From positions 1-64,000 of the forward strand of contig JAQBNL010000088.1 in NCBI GenBank assembly GCA_028288585.1: 64,000 bases of DNA, given 5' to 3'. Within the stretch, counting starts at the first letter, position 1; every line of letters begins with the position of its first letter. Of the stretch, positions 46,091 through 57,600 are shown one piece after another. The notes beneath the pieces were generated by a model. It was not told the DNA's origin. It searched no databases and saw only the letters and a list, made by a program, of their open reading frames with translations. Source of the DNA: Chitinophagaceae bacterium (lineage in GTDB: Bacteria > Bacteroidota > Bacteroidia > Chitinophagales > Chitinophagaceae). The position numbers and the translations under genes were made by a program.

Positions 46091-47071
46091 TCAATAATTA
46101 TTGGAAGTAGTATTTTCAGGTTGTCCTAAAATCTTGGGATTCTCTACCTGGTCTTTATATTTTTTTATTGCCTTTGCAATAGCCTCCGCTATTTCCTGTT
46201 GCCCTTTTTCGCTGTTCAGATAACGTTCATCTTCATAGTTTGCAATAAACCCTGTTTCTATTAAAACAGCAGGCATCTGCGTTGCCGATAAAACTCTTAT
46301 CCCTTTCTCTCTTTGCCATACACCAAGATTTTCCCTGCCCATATTGGTTATTTCATCCTGTATAAGAGAACCTAATTTATAGCTTTTTTTAAAATAATTT
46401 TGTGTGTAGAGCAGTGCATTTGCCTTCCACTCCGGGCTGTCATAATTGATATTTAAAGTGCTGTCATCATTGTCAGTCGTAAAAAGATTATCACTATTCT
46501 GCATGGCCTTTATCTTATCATTTGTTTTGTTGGCAGCAAATATTAAAGTGCTTGTGCCTTTACGCTGTGTAGGGATTTTGAAATATTGCCTGACAGGAAC
46601 TTCCCGTTGATGAGGTGTTACAATTTTTTTCTTCTTTTTTCCTTTGCCAACGTACCGGGTTGTGGTATACGTTTCTGTTTTATAGCCAATAATCCTTGAG
46701 CCGGTTTTCAGAGCAACAGCATCTGCATGAATACATACAAAAAGATCCCCATGATTATCATTTGCAAACTGTGCTTTCTTATTTACATCATCAAAAACAT
46801 CTGTGGTTCTGGTGGGTATTATTTTTACTCCTGGTAATTCTTTTTTTAATTCGGCAACTAGCTTAAGTGATATAGCCAGGGTTATATTTTTTTCGAGTGA
46901 ACCTAATGTTCCTTCATATTCCCCATGAGCCCCGGCATCTGTTCCGCCATGACCTGGATCTACAATAATTGTCCTGATTTTTTTTGGAACCTGAGCCGAA
47001 GTATTTAAACAGAAAAATAACAATACAAAAGCAGCTAATGAAGTAATACAGGACTCTTTTATTTTCATCAT
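46091..47071 (-). CDS. N-acetylmuramoyl-L-alanine amidase (Amidase_3)
   Basis: A signal peptide (VLLFFCLNTSAQ) and then a zinc amidase fold: IIVDPGHGGTDAGA with the first His ligand, ERN-like SLEKNITLAISLK with the Glu, VCIHADAV with the second His and AVLIETGFIANYEDER with the catalytic Glu. An insertion of ~80 residues rich in Lys (GKGKKKKKIV) lies mid-domain. It cuts the bond between MurNAc and L-Ala in the periplasm, during cell division. Divergent from lptD over 91 bp. Confidence 0.94.
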   Translation of the reverse strand: MMKIKESCITSLAAFVLLFFCLNTSAQVPKKIRTIIVDPGHGGTDAGAHGEYEGTLGSLEKNITLAISLKLVAELKKELPGVKIIPTRTTDVFDDVNKKAQFANDNHGDLFVCIHADAVALKTGSRIIGYKTETYTTTRYVGKGKKKKKIVTPHQREVPVRQYFKIPTQRKGTSTLIFAANKTNDKIKAMQNSDNLFTTDNDDSTLNINYDSPEWKANALLYTQNYFKKSYKLGSLIQDEITNMGRENLGVWQREKGIRVLSATQMPAVLIETGFIANYEDERYLNSEKGQQEIAEAIAKAIKKYKDQVENPKILGQPENTTSNNY

Positions 47072-47144
47072 TGGATATTAATATTTTTTTAAAGCATTAG
47101 TTAGTTAATGTTCAATCTTCACATTATATTAATCGTATTATAAC

Positions 47145-47152
47145 TATTTTTG
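47145..47152 (+). promoter_or_regulatory. Candidate -7 box of lptD
   Basis: TATTTTTG matches TAnnTTTG exactly, only 10 bp before the ATG at 47163. Transcripts would have a leader of a few bases or none. No -33 TTG is seen at the usual spacing. Confidence 0.3.
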
Positions 47153-47162
47153 TTTTACTGCT

Positions 47163-49925
47163 ATGAACAACGCAAGCAAAGTTAGCTCAAAATATAAATT
47201 AGTATCGTTTGTAGCGCTTGCATTTATCATATTTACTGTTCAAAGTAAGGATAAACTTCATCTGCCGGGCTCATTTCACAATAATTTAACTGCTGTACAG
47301 GATACAACAAAGCCCCGCAAAAAATTTACGCTTCCTGATACAGCTCCTGCAAATACTGATACAGTTCCCACAGGAAATAAAATTATAAGAAATGATACAA
47401 CTATTTTAATTGAAAGAAAAGATACCATTGATTTTAAAATTTCTAAAGATTCGTTAGATGCCGTAGTAGAATACAATGCTGATGATTCAATGATATTAGA
47501 TGTGCCTTCAAAAAAAATTACTTTGTATGGGAAGAAAACTGCTACACAATACAAGGATAATAATTTAACGGCGCCTATTATTGAATTTGACCAGGCTACC
47601 GGCAATATTATAGCATCAATAAAAAGAGACAGTAGTGGTAAAGTAATTGCATTGCCCACATTTACCCAGGCTGATTTTAAATCGCAAAGTGATTCCATAC
47701 GGTTCAATATGAAAAGCGGGAAAGGAATTACAAAAAGCACTTATACCCAGCAGGGCGAAATGTATGTGTATGGCGAAACAATTAAAAAAATTAATGCCGA
47801 TGTTTTTTATGCAAAGCGTGCAAGAATTACCACCTGCGATCTTGATACGCCCCATTTTGCTTTTGTTAGCAACAGGATAAAGTTCATAAGTAAAAAACTT
47901 GCCATTACAGGCCCCGTTCATCCTGAGTTTGAAGGGGTGCCTATACCGATATATTTGCCATTTGGAATTTACCCGTTAAGCCAGGGCAGGCATTCAGGTT
48001 TTTTAATGCCCTCCTTTTCCAGCAATCAACAATTAGGTCTTGGATTGGAAGGACTGGGTTATTATAAAGTGCTGAGTGATTATTGGGATGTAATTGTAAG
48101 AGGAAATCTTTATTCGTATGGCGGGTGGACATTGAATATTAATCCGAAGTACACAAAAAAATATCGCTACAACGGCAATCTTTCACTCAACGTTCAGGAG
48201 TTTAAACAAAACTTTAAAGGCGATCCTGATTATTCAAAAAACAGGAGTTACAATGTTCAATGGAGCCATAACGTAGATAGCAAAGCCAGGCCTGGTGTAA
48301 GTTTTAGTGCGAATGTAAATGCCGGCAGCAGCAGTTATAACAGGTATGTTCCCAATAATCCTTATAAAAATTTCAGCAACCAGCTTAGCTCTTCTATTAC
48401 TTATTCAAAAAATGGCACACTGGAAGGCCTTGGTGAAGGATGGAAAGACAAGCCTTATAATTTAACCATATCTGCAAACCATAATCAAAACACCAATCAA
48501 AAACTTATTAATGTTAACCTGCCTGATGTTGCTTTTAATTTAAGCACATTATATCCTTTTAGAAAAAGAGAAGCCGTTGGTACACCAAAGTGGTACGAAA
48601 ACCTGGGAATTGGTTATAACGGAAACGCAAAAAGCCTGTTCTCTTTTTATGATACCACTTCAAATATTTTCCGGCATATACTCGATACTTTCCAATGGGG
48701 GGCACACCATTCAATTCCGATATCACTTTCATTACCGCCAGTTGGCGCTTTTCAGTTTGCTCCATCCATCAGTTATGATGAAACCTGGTATCAAAGAAAA
48801 TTTATCAGAAGATGGGATTCAACAAAAAATAAAGTAGATACAACTATGACAAGAGGATTATATACGGCAAGGCAAATGAGCTTTGGTATGGGAGTATCAA
48901 CCAGGATATTCGGCATGTTCACTTCTAAAAATAAAGATGCTAAAATACAGGCTATACGCCACGAGATGACGCCATCGTTAAGCTTCAATTACAATCCTGA
49001 TCTTAACGGCAAAAATTATTATATCACACAGATAGATACTTTTAAAAATAAAGGACAGTTCTCCGTGTTTGAAGGAAATGTTTTTGGTCCTTATGGCTCC
49101 GGAAAATTTGGTGGTTTAAGTTTTGGAATTGATAATAACCTGCAGATGAAAGTGCGTAATAAAAAAGATACCGGGGAAAATGCCATAAAAAAAATTATGC
49201 TGATTGATGGATTGAGTATAAATGGAAATTATAACCTGGTAGCAGATTCATTTGCGCTTAGCAATTTTACCGTAAATGCCCACAGCTCATTATTTAATAG
49301 TAAACTTAATATAACTGCAGGGGCAAACATAGACCCCTACGATGTTGACGCCTCCGGCAGACGGTTAAAAACTTTACTCTGGAAAAGAAAACCTTTATCA
49401 TTTGGCAGGCTGGTGAATGGAAATGTTTCTTTATCAACCCAGTTTAGAGGAGGGGATAAAACAAAAAAGGCATCCAATCAGCCGCAGGCCAGGACAAATG
49501 ATTATCCGGCCGGATATTCAAGTGATGAATATCAAAATGAGTTGGCGTATATAAGAAATAACCCCGGTGAATATGCTGACTTTAATATTCCATGGTCAGT
49601 TAATTTTTCGTATGCACTCCGGTTCGATAAGGTTTTTAAATCTGATTACAGCGGCTTTGAAAATCAGTTTAACCAGGATGTTACTTTTAGCGGCACTTTA
49701 AACCTTACTCCTAAGTGGCAAATGGGAATAAACAGTTTTTATAATATTACACAGCACAGCCTGGGAATGATTGCCGTTTCAATTTCACGAGAAATGCATT
49801 GCTGGCAAATGGCTATTAATCTATCCCCTGTGGGCTTAACCAGGTTTTACAGCATTACCATAAGCCCTAAATCGGGATTACTACGAGATTTGCGAATAAA
49901 CCGTACAAGATCTTTTTATGATTGA
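47163..49925 (+). CDS. lptD: LptD-like LPS assembly outer-membrane protein
   Basis: A 920-residue protein with an N-terminal signal segment (VSFVALAFIIFTVQ), an OstA-type periplasmic domain (TTCDLDTPHFAFVSNRIKFI, GVPIPIYLPFGIYPLSQGR) and a long C-terminal beta-barrel that ends in alternating aromatic strands (YSITISPKSG). Bacteroidota LptD lacks the cysteine pattern of enterobacteria, as here. It inserts LPS into the outer leaflet. It is divergent from the amidase-MlaD-OstA operon. Confidence 0.88.
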   Translation: MNNASKVSSKYKLVSFVALAFIIFTVQSKDKLHLPGSFHNNLTAVQDTTKPRKKFTLPDTAPANTDTVPTGNKIIRNDTTILIERKDTIDFKISKDSLDAVVEYNADDSMILDVPSKKITLYGKKTATQYKDNNLTAPIIEFDQATGNIIASIKRDSSGKVIALPTFTQADFKSQSDSIRFNMKSGKGITKSTYTQQGEMYVYGETIKKINADVFYAKRARITTCDLDTPHFAFVSNRIKFISKKLAITGPVHPEFEGVPIPIYLPFGIYPLSQGRHSGFLMPSFSSNQQLGLGLEGLGYYKVLSDYWDVIVRGNLYSYGGWTLNINPKYTKKYRYNGNLSLNVQEFKQNFKGDPDYSKNRSYNVQWSHNVDSKARPGVSFSANVNAGSSSYNRYVPNNPYKNFSNQLSSSITYSKNGTLEGLGEGWKDKPYNLTISANHNQNTNQKLINVNLPDVAFNLSTLYPFRKREAVGTPKWYENLGIGYNGNAKSLFSFYDTTSNIFRHILDTFQWGAHHSIPISLSLPPVGAFQFAPSISYDETWYQRKFIRRWDSTKNKVDTTMTRGLYTARQMSFGMGVSTRIFGMFTSKNKDAKIQAIRHEMTPSLSFNYNPDLNGKNYYITQIDTFKNKGQFSVFEGNVFGPYGSGKFGGLSFGIDNNLQMKVRNKKDTGENAIKKIMLIDGLSINGNYNLVADSFALSNFTVNAHSSLFNSKLNITAGANIDPYDVDASGRRLKTLLWKRKPLSFGRLVNGNVSLSTQFRGGDKTKKASNQPQARTNDYPAGYSSDEYQNELAYIRNNPGEYADFNIPWSVNFSYALRFDKVFKSDYSGFENQFNQDVTFSGTLNLTPKWQMGINSFYNITQHSLGMIAVSISREMHCWQMAINLSPVGLTRFYSITISPKSGLLRDLRINRTRSFYD

Positions 49926-49948
49926 TTTTTGATGTAGGCTGACTTGAA

Positions 49949-50713
49949 CTAGTACTTATAAAAATTCTTCATTTTAAAAAGGAACTGATCTTTCTTTCTT
50001 CTCGCAACTTCTATTTCTGTACCGTTGGAAAGAATAACTGATCCACCTTCACCTTTCCGGTACTCTTTAATATGTAAAAGATTTATGAGGTATGATTTGT
50101 GTATTCTTACCAATCCTGAATCCTCAAGCAATTCTTCATATTCGTGAATAGGTTTTGATGTGCATATCATATTTTGATTGCGGAAAAAAAAGTTGGTATA
50201 GTTGCCTGCAGCTTCTGCATATAAAATATCATTGATCTCTACCACCTGGAATCCCTTAAGAGAAGGAATACACAATTTCATATTCTGTAATGGCTGCCGT
50301 GTAACGTTGTGCAAAAAAGTTTCAATGTGCTTGCGTCCGGCTTTTTCTGTTATTCTTTTTCTTGCTCTTTTTACAGCCTCCACCAACAGATCATCATCAA
50401 CAGGCTTTAGCAAATAATCAATTGCACTAAAATGAAATGCTTCTATCATAAATTGATTATGGGCTGTAACAAAAATCACCTCGAATTGGATATCGTCAAT
50501 TTCTTTCAACATATCAAACCCTGTTTTCGCCGGCATAGAAATATCCAGGAAAATAAGATCGGGCTTCAATAAATTTATTTTCTCTGCTGCCGTGTCTGCA
50601 TTACTGCATGCAGCAATAGTTGTTACATCCTGGCAATTCAATTGCAACAACTTTTCCATCGTGTTCAAACCACGGGGTTCATCATCTACCAAAATAACAC
50701 GTAACGGGCTCAT
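49949..50713 (-). CDS. LytTR-family response regulator
   Basis: A REC domain (VILVDDEPRGL, phospho-acceptor D57 in LIFLDISMP, Lys in YLLKPV) is followed by a LytTR DNA-binding domain from about residue 150 (CIPSLKGFQVVEINDILYAEA, VRIHKSYLINLLHI). It overlaps the sensor stop/start by four bases and follows it in the operon. It is the output of the adjacent kinase; its targets are unknown. Confidence 0.95.
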   Translation of the reverse strand: MSPLRVILVDDEPRGLNTMEKLLQLNCQDVTTIAACSNADTAAEKINLLKPDLIFLDISMPAKTGFDMLKEIDDIQFEVIFVTAHNQFMIEAFHFSAIDYLLKPVDDDLLVEAVKRARKRITEKAGRKHIETFLHNVTRQPLQNMKLCIPSLKGFQVVEINDILYAEAAGNYTNFFFRNQNMICTSKPIHEYEELLEDSGLVRIHKSYLINLLHIKEYRKGEGGSVILSNGTEIEVARRKKDQFLFKMKNFYKY

Positions 50714-53700
50714 ATGTATGTATTTTTTACAGGTAAATAAATTGTAACCCTTGTGCCGGTATCTTTTTGAGAATACAAAGTTGACTTATCTTCAATAGTT
50801 ACCTTACTATTAAAATTATATTTTTCATTTAGTAATTGTATTCTTTGCCTAATATTTTGAATTCCCAAAGAAGAGCGATTGATATCATTTTCTTTTTTCT
50901 TTACTGAAGTTTCAATACCAATTCCATCATCTTCAACAATGCAAATAAGTTCATCATTTTTTTTAAAGAAGCTGATAGTTATCTGCATTTGTTTTTGTGC
51001 AGCAACACCATGCCATATTGCGTTTTCTATAAAGGGTTGTATAAGCATTGGCGGAAGAAAAATTTCATCAGGCTCCAGTTCTTCACTCACTTCAATTGAA
51101 TAAGTGAAATTATCTTTTCTGATCTGTTCCATTTCCAGGTAACGTTTAAGATAATCTATTGTGTTTTTTAAATTGATAAAATGCCTGGTTGAATTTTCTA
51201 ACGTTGTTCTTATAAGCTGTGCAAATTTGCTGAGGTAGTGAGAAGCCTGCCTGTTATCATTATTTAATATCATTTCCCTTATGCTGTTAAGGCAATTAAA
51301 AATAAAATGCGGGTTCATTTGAGAATGCAAAGCTTTCATTTCAGTTTGTGCCAGGGCACGGTCAAGATCATTCTTTTGCCGGATCTGGTTTATCCTGTAT
51401 CGGTGCAGGATGTAAATAAAAGTGACCAGTAAAATAGCTATAACTGTATAAAACCATGTTGTTCTCCAAAAGGGCGGCGAAACGATGATCTCCAGTTCTT
51501 TTGTTTGAGGATTCCATTTATTATCAAATGAATAAACTTTTGCTTCCAGGATGTAATTTCCCGGGGCAATGTTTGTTAACAGGATATTTTGTTGGGTGCC
51601 CGTTTCAATCCATGTTGAATCTTTCCTGTTTTTAAATCGATAAGCAAACCGCATATTTTCGGCATCATTGAAATTAACTGCGTTAAAAGCAATGTTTATA
51701 TTATTTTGATCATACTTTAATGAAACAGAAGTTGAAGGGTAATGAATAATGGTGTCGTTTATAATTTGTAATTCAGAAAATCTTAAAACAGGTGGCTTAG
51801 AATATGGTGTGGAAGACAAATTAATTTTAGCAATTTTATTTTCACATGCAAACCATATACTGTTTTCCGAACTGTCATAAACAAAGTGAGTAGTGGTGAG
51901 TTTCCGATCTGGCAATCCATCATCTTTTGTAAAAAGCACGGTTTTAAAATCAGTTATGTTTAAACAGCTAATACCATTAAATGTTCCAATAAAAATTTTA
52001 TCCTGAAGTAATGTAGGCGAAACAGCCAATGACTGGTCGAATAAAAAAAAATCAGACCTTATATGAGTAATTTTTCCTGTTAACCTTGCCATCCCATCTT
52101 CATTCACTGTCGTCCAAATGTCACCATGAGAATCATTCATTACTGTATATCCCTTCTTGCGGGATTTTTGCGTCGATAAGTGTTCTATTAAAGTATCAAA
52201 TTTTTGCAGCTCAGGATCGAACCTGGCTATTGCATCACCACCCACCCATATCCTTCCCCGGTTATCTTCCGCGAAGCTGTTTATGCTATTCACCTTTAAC
52301 AAGTTATTATTTGTACTATTAAGTATTTCAAACTGTTTACGTACCTCGTTGTAAAAAATAATTTTATTAAGTTGATTACCGGCGATCCAGATATTTTTCT
52401 TTTTATCTCTGAATAATACTGCAGGCTTAAATGGTTTCTCCAGTAAATTGTATGCCATCACAATTCCGGATGTAAAATTTTTTGTGTTGATCCAGCATAA
52501 TCCCGGATAAGCGGCTACCCACAAAGTATCGGGGTGTACTAAAAGAAGCGAAACAACTCCTGTCAGGTTAGTGCCGGAAAAAAAACGTATGTTCTTTATA
52601 ATTTTATCTGTTTTCTTATCAATTATAAAAACTCCGTGTTTATCTGTTCCTGCAAATATTTTATTTTTTAAAACATACAGGCTGCTAATGGAAAACAGGT
52701 CTTTATCTGATGTTTCTATTGAAGATGTCTGAATTATCTGTGAAGGGCGATTTTGCATATATAAACCACTATTCGTTCCGACCCACAACCTGTTTTGATT
52801 GTCGGAAAATAGAATGTTACATGCACGGTCACTGAAATATTTTTCCGGAGAACAGGAAATTGTTTTTGTAAGGGTGTCAATATGTAAAAGAAAAAATCCC
52901 TTGTTTCTGCAATTAACAGCCCATGTATTTTTTCCTAACAACACCGGGTTACTTTGCCACCCTATTTCATTTTGTAATGTAAAGCATGCAGGAAATGATC
53001 TGATATTTCCATTCCTGATATCGATCATATCAAAGCTGTTTTTCTCCATATTAAACAACAGTATATCATAAGCGGAAACAAATAAAAACAATTGCTGACT
53101 GTTTAGTTGTGGAGTTATTTTTTTAATGGCCGGGTAATAGTTTGCAACATCAGCAATAATATTTTTTACCCTGTCATGTACCAGCAAACCTTCGCTGGTC
53201 TTCTGCATTAAATTTCCATCAGGTAACTGGAAAATAGTGCTTCCAAACATCATCCATGAGATCCCGATATCTTTTTCTGTATATCGGTCATATCTTTTTT
53301 TTAGGCTTCCTGATGATGAAAAAATATAAAATCCTGTTTTTGTTGATACACCATAGTTGCCTCCCCTGTCCACAGACACATACTTGCATGCATTGCTCCA
53401 GTACCGCAGTGCATCCGGCGAGGGAATATCCAGATCCTTTGTTTTAAGGGTTAAGGTATTGATGATCTGTGCCCCGTCATCTGTAGCGATCGCCAATTCA
53501 TTTTTAGGCAAAAGCTTCATTGAAAAAACAGCGTTATCAGGTATTGAGTTCTTTCCGCTTGTATGCAGAAACTGCTTAAATGTGCTGCCATCAAAACGAT
53601 TTAATCCACGAAGTGTGCTGATCCAGATGTTACCGTAAGCATCCTGCGTTAGTCCCGTTATGTGCTGCCCACTAAGGCCATCAGTATTGGTGAAATGTTT

Positions 53701-53784
53701 AAAATCTTTTTCTTCATACAATTGTCCAAAACTATATCCCTGTATGGCCAGTTGAATTAATATCAATATGATACGAACGTGCAT
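50710..53784 (-). CDS. Two-component sensor: reg_prop propeller, Y_Y_Y domain, LytS-type kinase
   Basis: A signal segment (IILILIQLAIQGYSFGQ) leads to a periplasmic two-component-propeller region of about 14 repeats (GLSGQHITGLTQDAYGNIWIS, DNQNRLWVGTNSGLYM), a Y_Y_Y domain (FAYRFKNRKDSTWIE, PGNYILEAKVYSFD) and one transmembrane helix (TVIAILLVTFIYILHRY). The cytoplasmic kinase carries the His in MNPHFIFNCLNS (about residue 826) and an ATPase region (VEDDGIGIE). Length 1024. It detects an external signal and passes phosphate to the LytTR regulator downstream. No carbohydrate-uptake (susCD) genes lie near. Confidence 0.93.
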   Translation of the reverse strand: MHVRIILILIQLAIQGYSFGQLYEEKDFKHFTNTDGLSGQHITGLTQDAYGNIWISTLRGLNRFDGSTFKQFLHTSGKNSIPDNAVFSMKLLPKNELAIATDDGAQIINTLTLKTKDLDIPSPDALRYWSNACKYVSVDRGGNYGVSTKTGFYIFSSSGSLKKRYDRYTEKDIGISWMMFGSTIFQLPDGNLMQKTSEGLLVHDRVKNIIADVANYYPAIKKITPQLNSQQLFLFVSAYDILLFNMEKNSFDMIDIRNGNIRSFPACFTLQNEIGWQSNPVLLGKNTWAVNCRNKGFFLLHIDTLTKTISCSPEKYFSDRACNILFSDNQNRLWVGTNSGLYMQNRPSQIIQTSSIETSDKDLFSISSLYVLKNKIFAGTDKHGVFIIDKKTDKIIKNIRFFSGTNLTGVVSLLLVHPDTLWVAAYPGLCWINTKNFTSGIVMAYNLLEKPFKPAVLFRDKKKNIWIAGNQLNKIIFYNEVRKQFEILNSTNNNLLKVNSINSFAEDNRGRIWVGGDAIARFDPELQKFDTLIEHLSTQKSRKKGYTVMNDSHGDIWTTVNEDGMARLTGKITHIRSDFFLFDQSLAVSPTLLQDKIFIGTFNGISCLNITDFKTVLFTKDDGLPDRKLTTTHFVYDSSENSIWFACENKIAKINLSSTPYSKPPVLRFSELQIINDTIIHYPSTSVSLKYDQNNINIAFNAVNFNDAENMRFAYRFKNRKDSTWIETGTQQNILLTNIAPGNYILEAKVYSFDNKWNPQTKELEIIVSPPFWRTTWFYTVIAILLVTFIYILHRYRINQIRQKNDLDRALAQTEMKALHSQMNPHFIFNCLNSIREMILNNDNRQASHYLSKFAQLIRTTLENSTRHFINLKNTIDYLKRYLEMEQIRKDNFTYSIEVSEELEPDEIFLPPMLIQPFIENAIWHGVAAQKQMQITISFFKKNDELICIVEDDGIGIETSVKKKENDINRSSLGIQNIRQRIQLLNEKYNFNSKVTIEDKSTLYSQKDTGTRVTIYLPVKNTYI

Positions 53785-54115
53785 TAGCGTGGATGGTTGC
53801 TATTTATAAAGTTAACCTCTTGTTTATAAAAAAAAACTGTTGCACCCGGCCTTCTAGTTTTGCATGCCGTAAAAAGTTCGCACTAGGCCTTTAATGAAAC
53901 TTATCCCGCCGTTCAGCCTTTAAAAAATTAAAATAATTTTTAGTCAGGTTACCATTAATGAAAAAAGAGCCGCCGTTAGTGCATTTTGCTTTTATTGGAT
54001 ATATGCTAATAAATAATTTCACTAATCCTCAGAACTACTCTGCAAAAAAAATAACTGCTTAACCTTTTTATTCTGATCATGATATTGGAATGCGGCTCAA
54101 AGAAAATCCGGCAAA
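53785..54115. other. 331 bp divergent intergenic region
   Basis: Separates the sensor gene from the Tim44-like gene, so it should contain two promoters. A 34-codon frame at 53958-54062 (MKKEPPLVHF...) is open but looks like chance. No exact TTTG-N19-TAnnTTTG is seen; a TAACTTTA sits on the minus strand near 53812. Confidence 0.4.
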
Positions 54116-54595
54116 ATGAATGTATGGTTGAAAAGTTTAAGGATATCCATAGCAGGCGCAAAGCTCAGTCATCTTGTGCAGAAAGATAAAGTTTGGGATC
54201 ACGGAAGTATGGTAGAACAGGTAAGAACTGTTGCGATTCTTCTCAAAAAAGCTTTTCACCGAAACGATGCCGAAGTTGTAAAAAAGTGTATTACAGAAAC
54301 AGCATTTAAAAAAATGAAAGAACAAATCGAAACTGCTGGAGCAAATACAAATCAGCCATTAATGCATGATGAGCTTGAAGAAGTAAGCATTATTGCCGTT
54401 GCCCCAGGCAAGAAAGGGCAGCAGGATAGATTTACAGCATCAGTAAAATTTAAAAGAAGAGAACAGCAAAGCAATATTTCCTTTTCAACCATCAATGTAG
54501 ATTATAGTACAAAACAAGTGTGGCAGTTTGTGCGGCAAAGAGAGTGGTGGTTATTGGATGATATCAAAGTAAAAAAAATCTTGCAACATTTTTAA
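54116..54595 (+). CDS. Tim44-like domain protein
   Basis: A 159-residue soluble protein. The order MVEQVRTVAILLKKAFHRND, ...ITETAFKKMKEQIE and FVRQREWWLLDDIKV is the pattern of Tim44-like/NTF2-fold domains (helix pair followed by beta sheet). No membrane segment. Function in bacteria is unclear. The next gene starts 26 bp later. Confidence 0.6.
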   Translation: MNVWLKSLRISIAGAKLSHLVQKDKVWDHGSMVEQVRTVAILLKKAFHRNDAEVVKKCITETAFKKMKEQIETAGANTNQPLMHDELEEVSIIAVAPGKKGQQDRFTASVKFKRREQQSNISFSTINVDYSTKQVWQFVRQREWWLLDDIKVKKILQHF

Positions 54596-54621
54596 ATATT
54601 ATCATACTTAAAACACTTTTT

Positions 54622-57600
54622 ATGAGACTTGTAAAAATTTTACTCATCTGTTTAATTTGTATTCCATGTAAGTTAATTGCACAGCCTGGAGCTTTGATTC
54701 CTTCATTTGGACAATTCGGGATTGCTGTTACTACTGAAAGTTTGTCAAGGTTTGAAAACATATTGCCACTCGCAAATGGACAATTTTTGCTGACAGATCA
54801 CGAAACGGCAAGCCATACTCAAGGTAACGGTTTCACGGAGTCTGCTACTTTTAGCATTTTTAGGAGATGTAATGCTGATGGCACCTTTGATGAAACTTAT
54901 GGAAGCAATGGCAAAAGAAGATTCATATCCAGTGATCTGGTTCATCAGTATTTCACGGGATTTGCAAGACTAAGTGACGGAAGGATTGTTGCCATTGAAA
55001 CTTATGGATATAATGGTCAGTTTACGCCTCTAAATAACGTTTGGATATTCAATTCGGATGGAACCGGCGGTACGATTATAGCAGAACTCGCTGTCTTCGG
55101 GTATTTTTCTCTTCACCTTAATAGTATTGCTGTTGACGGGCAAAACAGAATTGTTGTTACAGGCTGGGTAAAAGGAAATTCAGGCGCCGATAAAACCCTA
55201 ACATACATTGCGAGGTTGCTACCAGATGGAAGCCTTGATGAGAGTTTTAACCATGTTGGCTTTAGAGTGGTAGTTGAGAATTCAAGCTATAATTATTCCG
55301 GGGAGCAGGTTACCACGGATGCCGGCAACAACGTTATTATAGTAGAACAAGGTTATTACGGTACTGCCTTGGGAAACTATATTACCAAATACCTGGAAGA
55401 TGGTTCGCATGTAACAGCTTTCGGCAACGTAAACGCTACTGCTGTGGTGCGTTCGTTGATCACAGATGGAAATTCCAAAATCATTTTTTTAGTTGGCGCC
55501 ACCATTAAACGTCTCAATGCAAATGGGACCGCCGATGTAACTTTTCAGTCATCCGGAATTTCAATAAAAAAATTAGTTATACAGCCGGACAACAAAGTTA
55601 TCGCAGTTGGAAGCGGCACCATTAGTGGTCACTCGGTCTTTAAAGCTTGTCGCTTCGGGACTGGGGGCACCTTAGATCCTGCGTTTGGAACCAATGGAAC
55701 TGTAATAACTGATCTGAATTTTGGTACCGCTGCAGACGATGCAATCTATGTAAACCGGAGATTATATGTATCCGGATATGTTGCTCCTGATTTTTCTTAC
55801 GGAACAATAGTTGCCTATGACGGCAGCGATGTGCGAATGACATGCCCCACACCACAAAATCCTTATAATGTAGATGCAGGTAAGTGTTATGCAACCATAA
55901 ACGGTATCAATGCAGTAATGTCTTCATCAACATTGTGGGCTAATGTGCAAAATACAGTTGTATATAATGGTACTACAACAACAGGTGAAGGTGGTGTAGC
56001 TGGTCAACAATTTCAATTAGGAACAACACACATCACCTATTCTTACACAGATATAACTACCCAAACATGCTCTTTTGATATAACTGTTACAGACCAGGAT
56101 CCGCCTGTTGCACGATGTAAAAATGTTACCGTACAACTTGATGAAACAGGAAATGGCACGCTCACTGCGGCACAGGTTGACAATGGCTCTACTGATGGTT
56201 GTGGTATACAATCCATGAGTTTAAGTAAAACATCTTTCAACTGCAGTGATCCGTCGTCCAATACCGTTACGCTTACAGTTAATGATGTTCATGGCAATTC
56301 ATCTACCTGTAATGCAACAATTACAGTAGAAGATAATGTGCCACCTGTTGCAAAATGTAAAAATGTAACCGTTTACCTTGATGCAACCGGGAATGGAAGT
56401 ATTACTACAGACCAAATTAATGATGGTTCAACAGATGCTTGTGGAATTAAAAGCCTTAGTCTTGATATAACAACATTTAATTGTACCAATAAAGGAAATA
56501 ACACAGTTACGCTAACTGTAACGGATAACCATGATAATTCTTCTACATGTACCTCTACTGTTACTGTTGTTGACAATCTTCCTCCTGTTATCTCTTCTGT
56601 AGTACCAACGCCATCAGCAATATGGCCAACCGACCGTAAAATGAAGAATGTATCAGTAGCTACAGCAGCAACAGATAATTGTAACGTGTACTCGTGCAGC
56701 ATAACCGGTGTTGTTATAAAGGCAGGTGAATTTGCAGGAGATAATATTGGTCCCGATTGGCAGATCACAAGTGCCAATACTGTAAACCTGAGAGCCGAAA
56801 TCCCCAAAAAAGGTATTAAACGAATATATACAGTTACAGTTACATGCACAGATGCATCAAATAATTCTTCAACATCAACAACAGATGTGATAGTGGCACA
56901 CAACATTACAACGCCGGCAAGCGGTGCTACCGTAAGAATTGGTTCAACCGTGAATTTAGCAGGGGAGTTTTGGGATGTAGCAGGTAAAAAGCATACAGCA
57001 AAATGGCTTATCGATGATAAAACTTTAATAAATGGAACAGTAACCGAACCTTTAGGAATGAATAGTGGTACAGTAACCGGATCGTATAAATTTACTACTG
57101 CCGGCGTATATAAGATACAGATGAACGTTACTGATCAGAATGGAATAACCAGTTACAGCAATACGAGCGAGAACCTTGAGGCAATTGTTGTTGTTTATGA
57201 TCCGGATGGTGGTCACACTTATGGAGGTGGATGGTTTAATTCACCTGCTGGTGCATTACCCAATAATTCAAGAGCCATCGGAGAAGTGAGCTATGGATTT
57301 GCAATGAACTATTATAAAAACGCTACGCTTCCAAAAGGAGAAACACAATTTGAATTTAAAGTTGGTGATTTTGAATTCAATGCTGTAACCTTTGATTACC
57401 TAAGTATTAATAAGGCTAAAGCACAATTCAAAGGAACGGGTAAGATCACCGGCGGACAGAGTGGAATAAATTTTATCATGACAGTTATTGACGGTCAACT
57501 GGATGGAACTAATGTAGATAAGGTGAGAATGAAAATCTATAATAAAAATACAGGACAAGTGTATTACGATAATCAGCCTGGTGCAAGTGATGCTGCTAAT

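Noticed and set aside
47276-47740. 154-codon - strand frame inside lptD
   Set aside because: Overlaps the conserved OstA domain of lptD in antisense.
56373-56906. 177-codon - strand frame in the HYR protein gene
   Set aside because: Mirror of Thr/Val-rich repeats; no start context or family.
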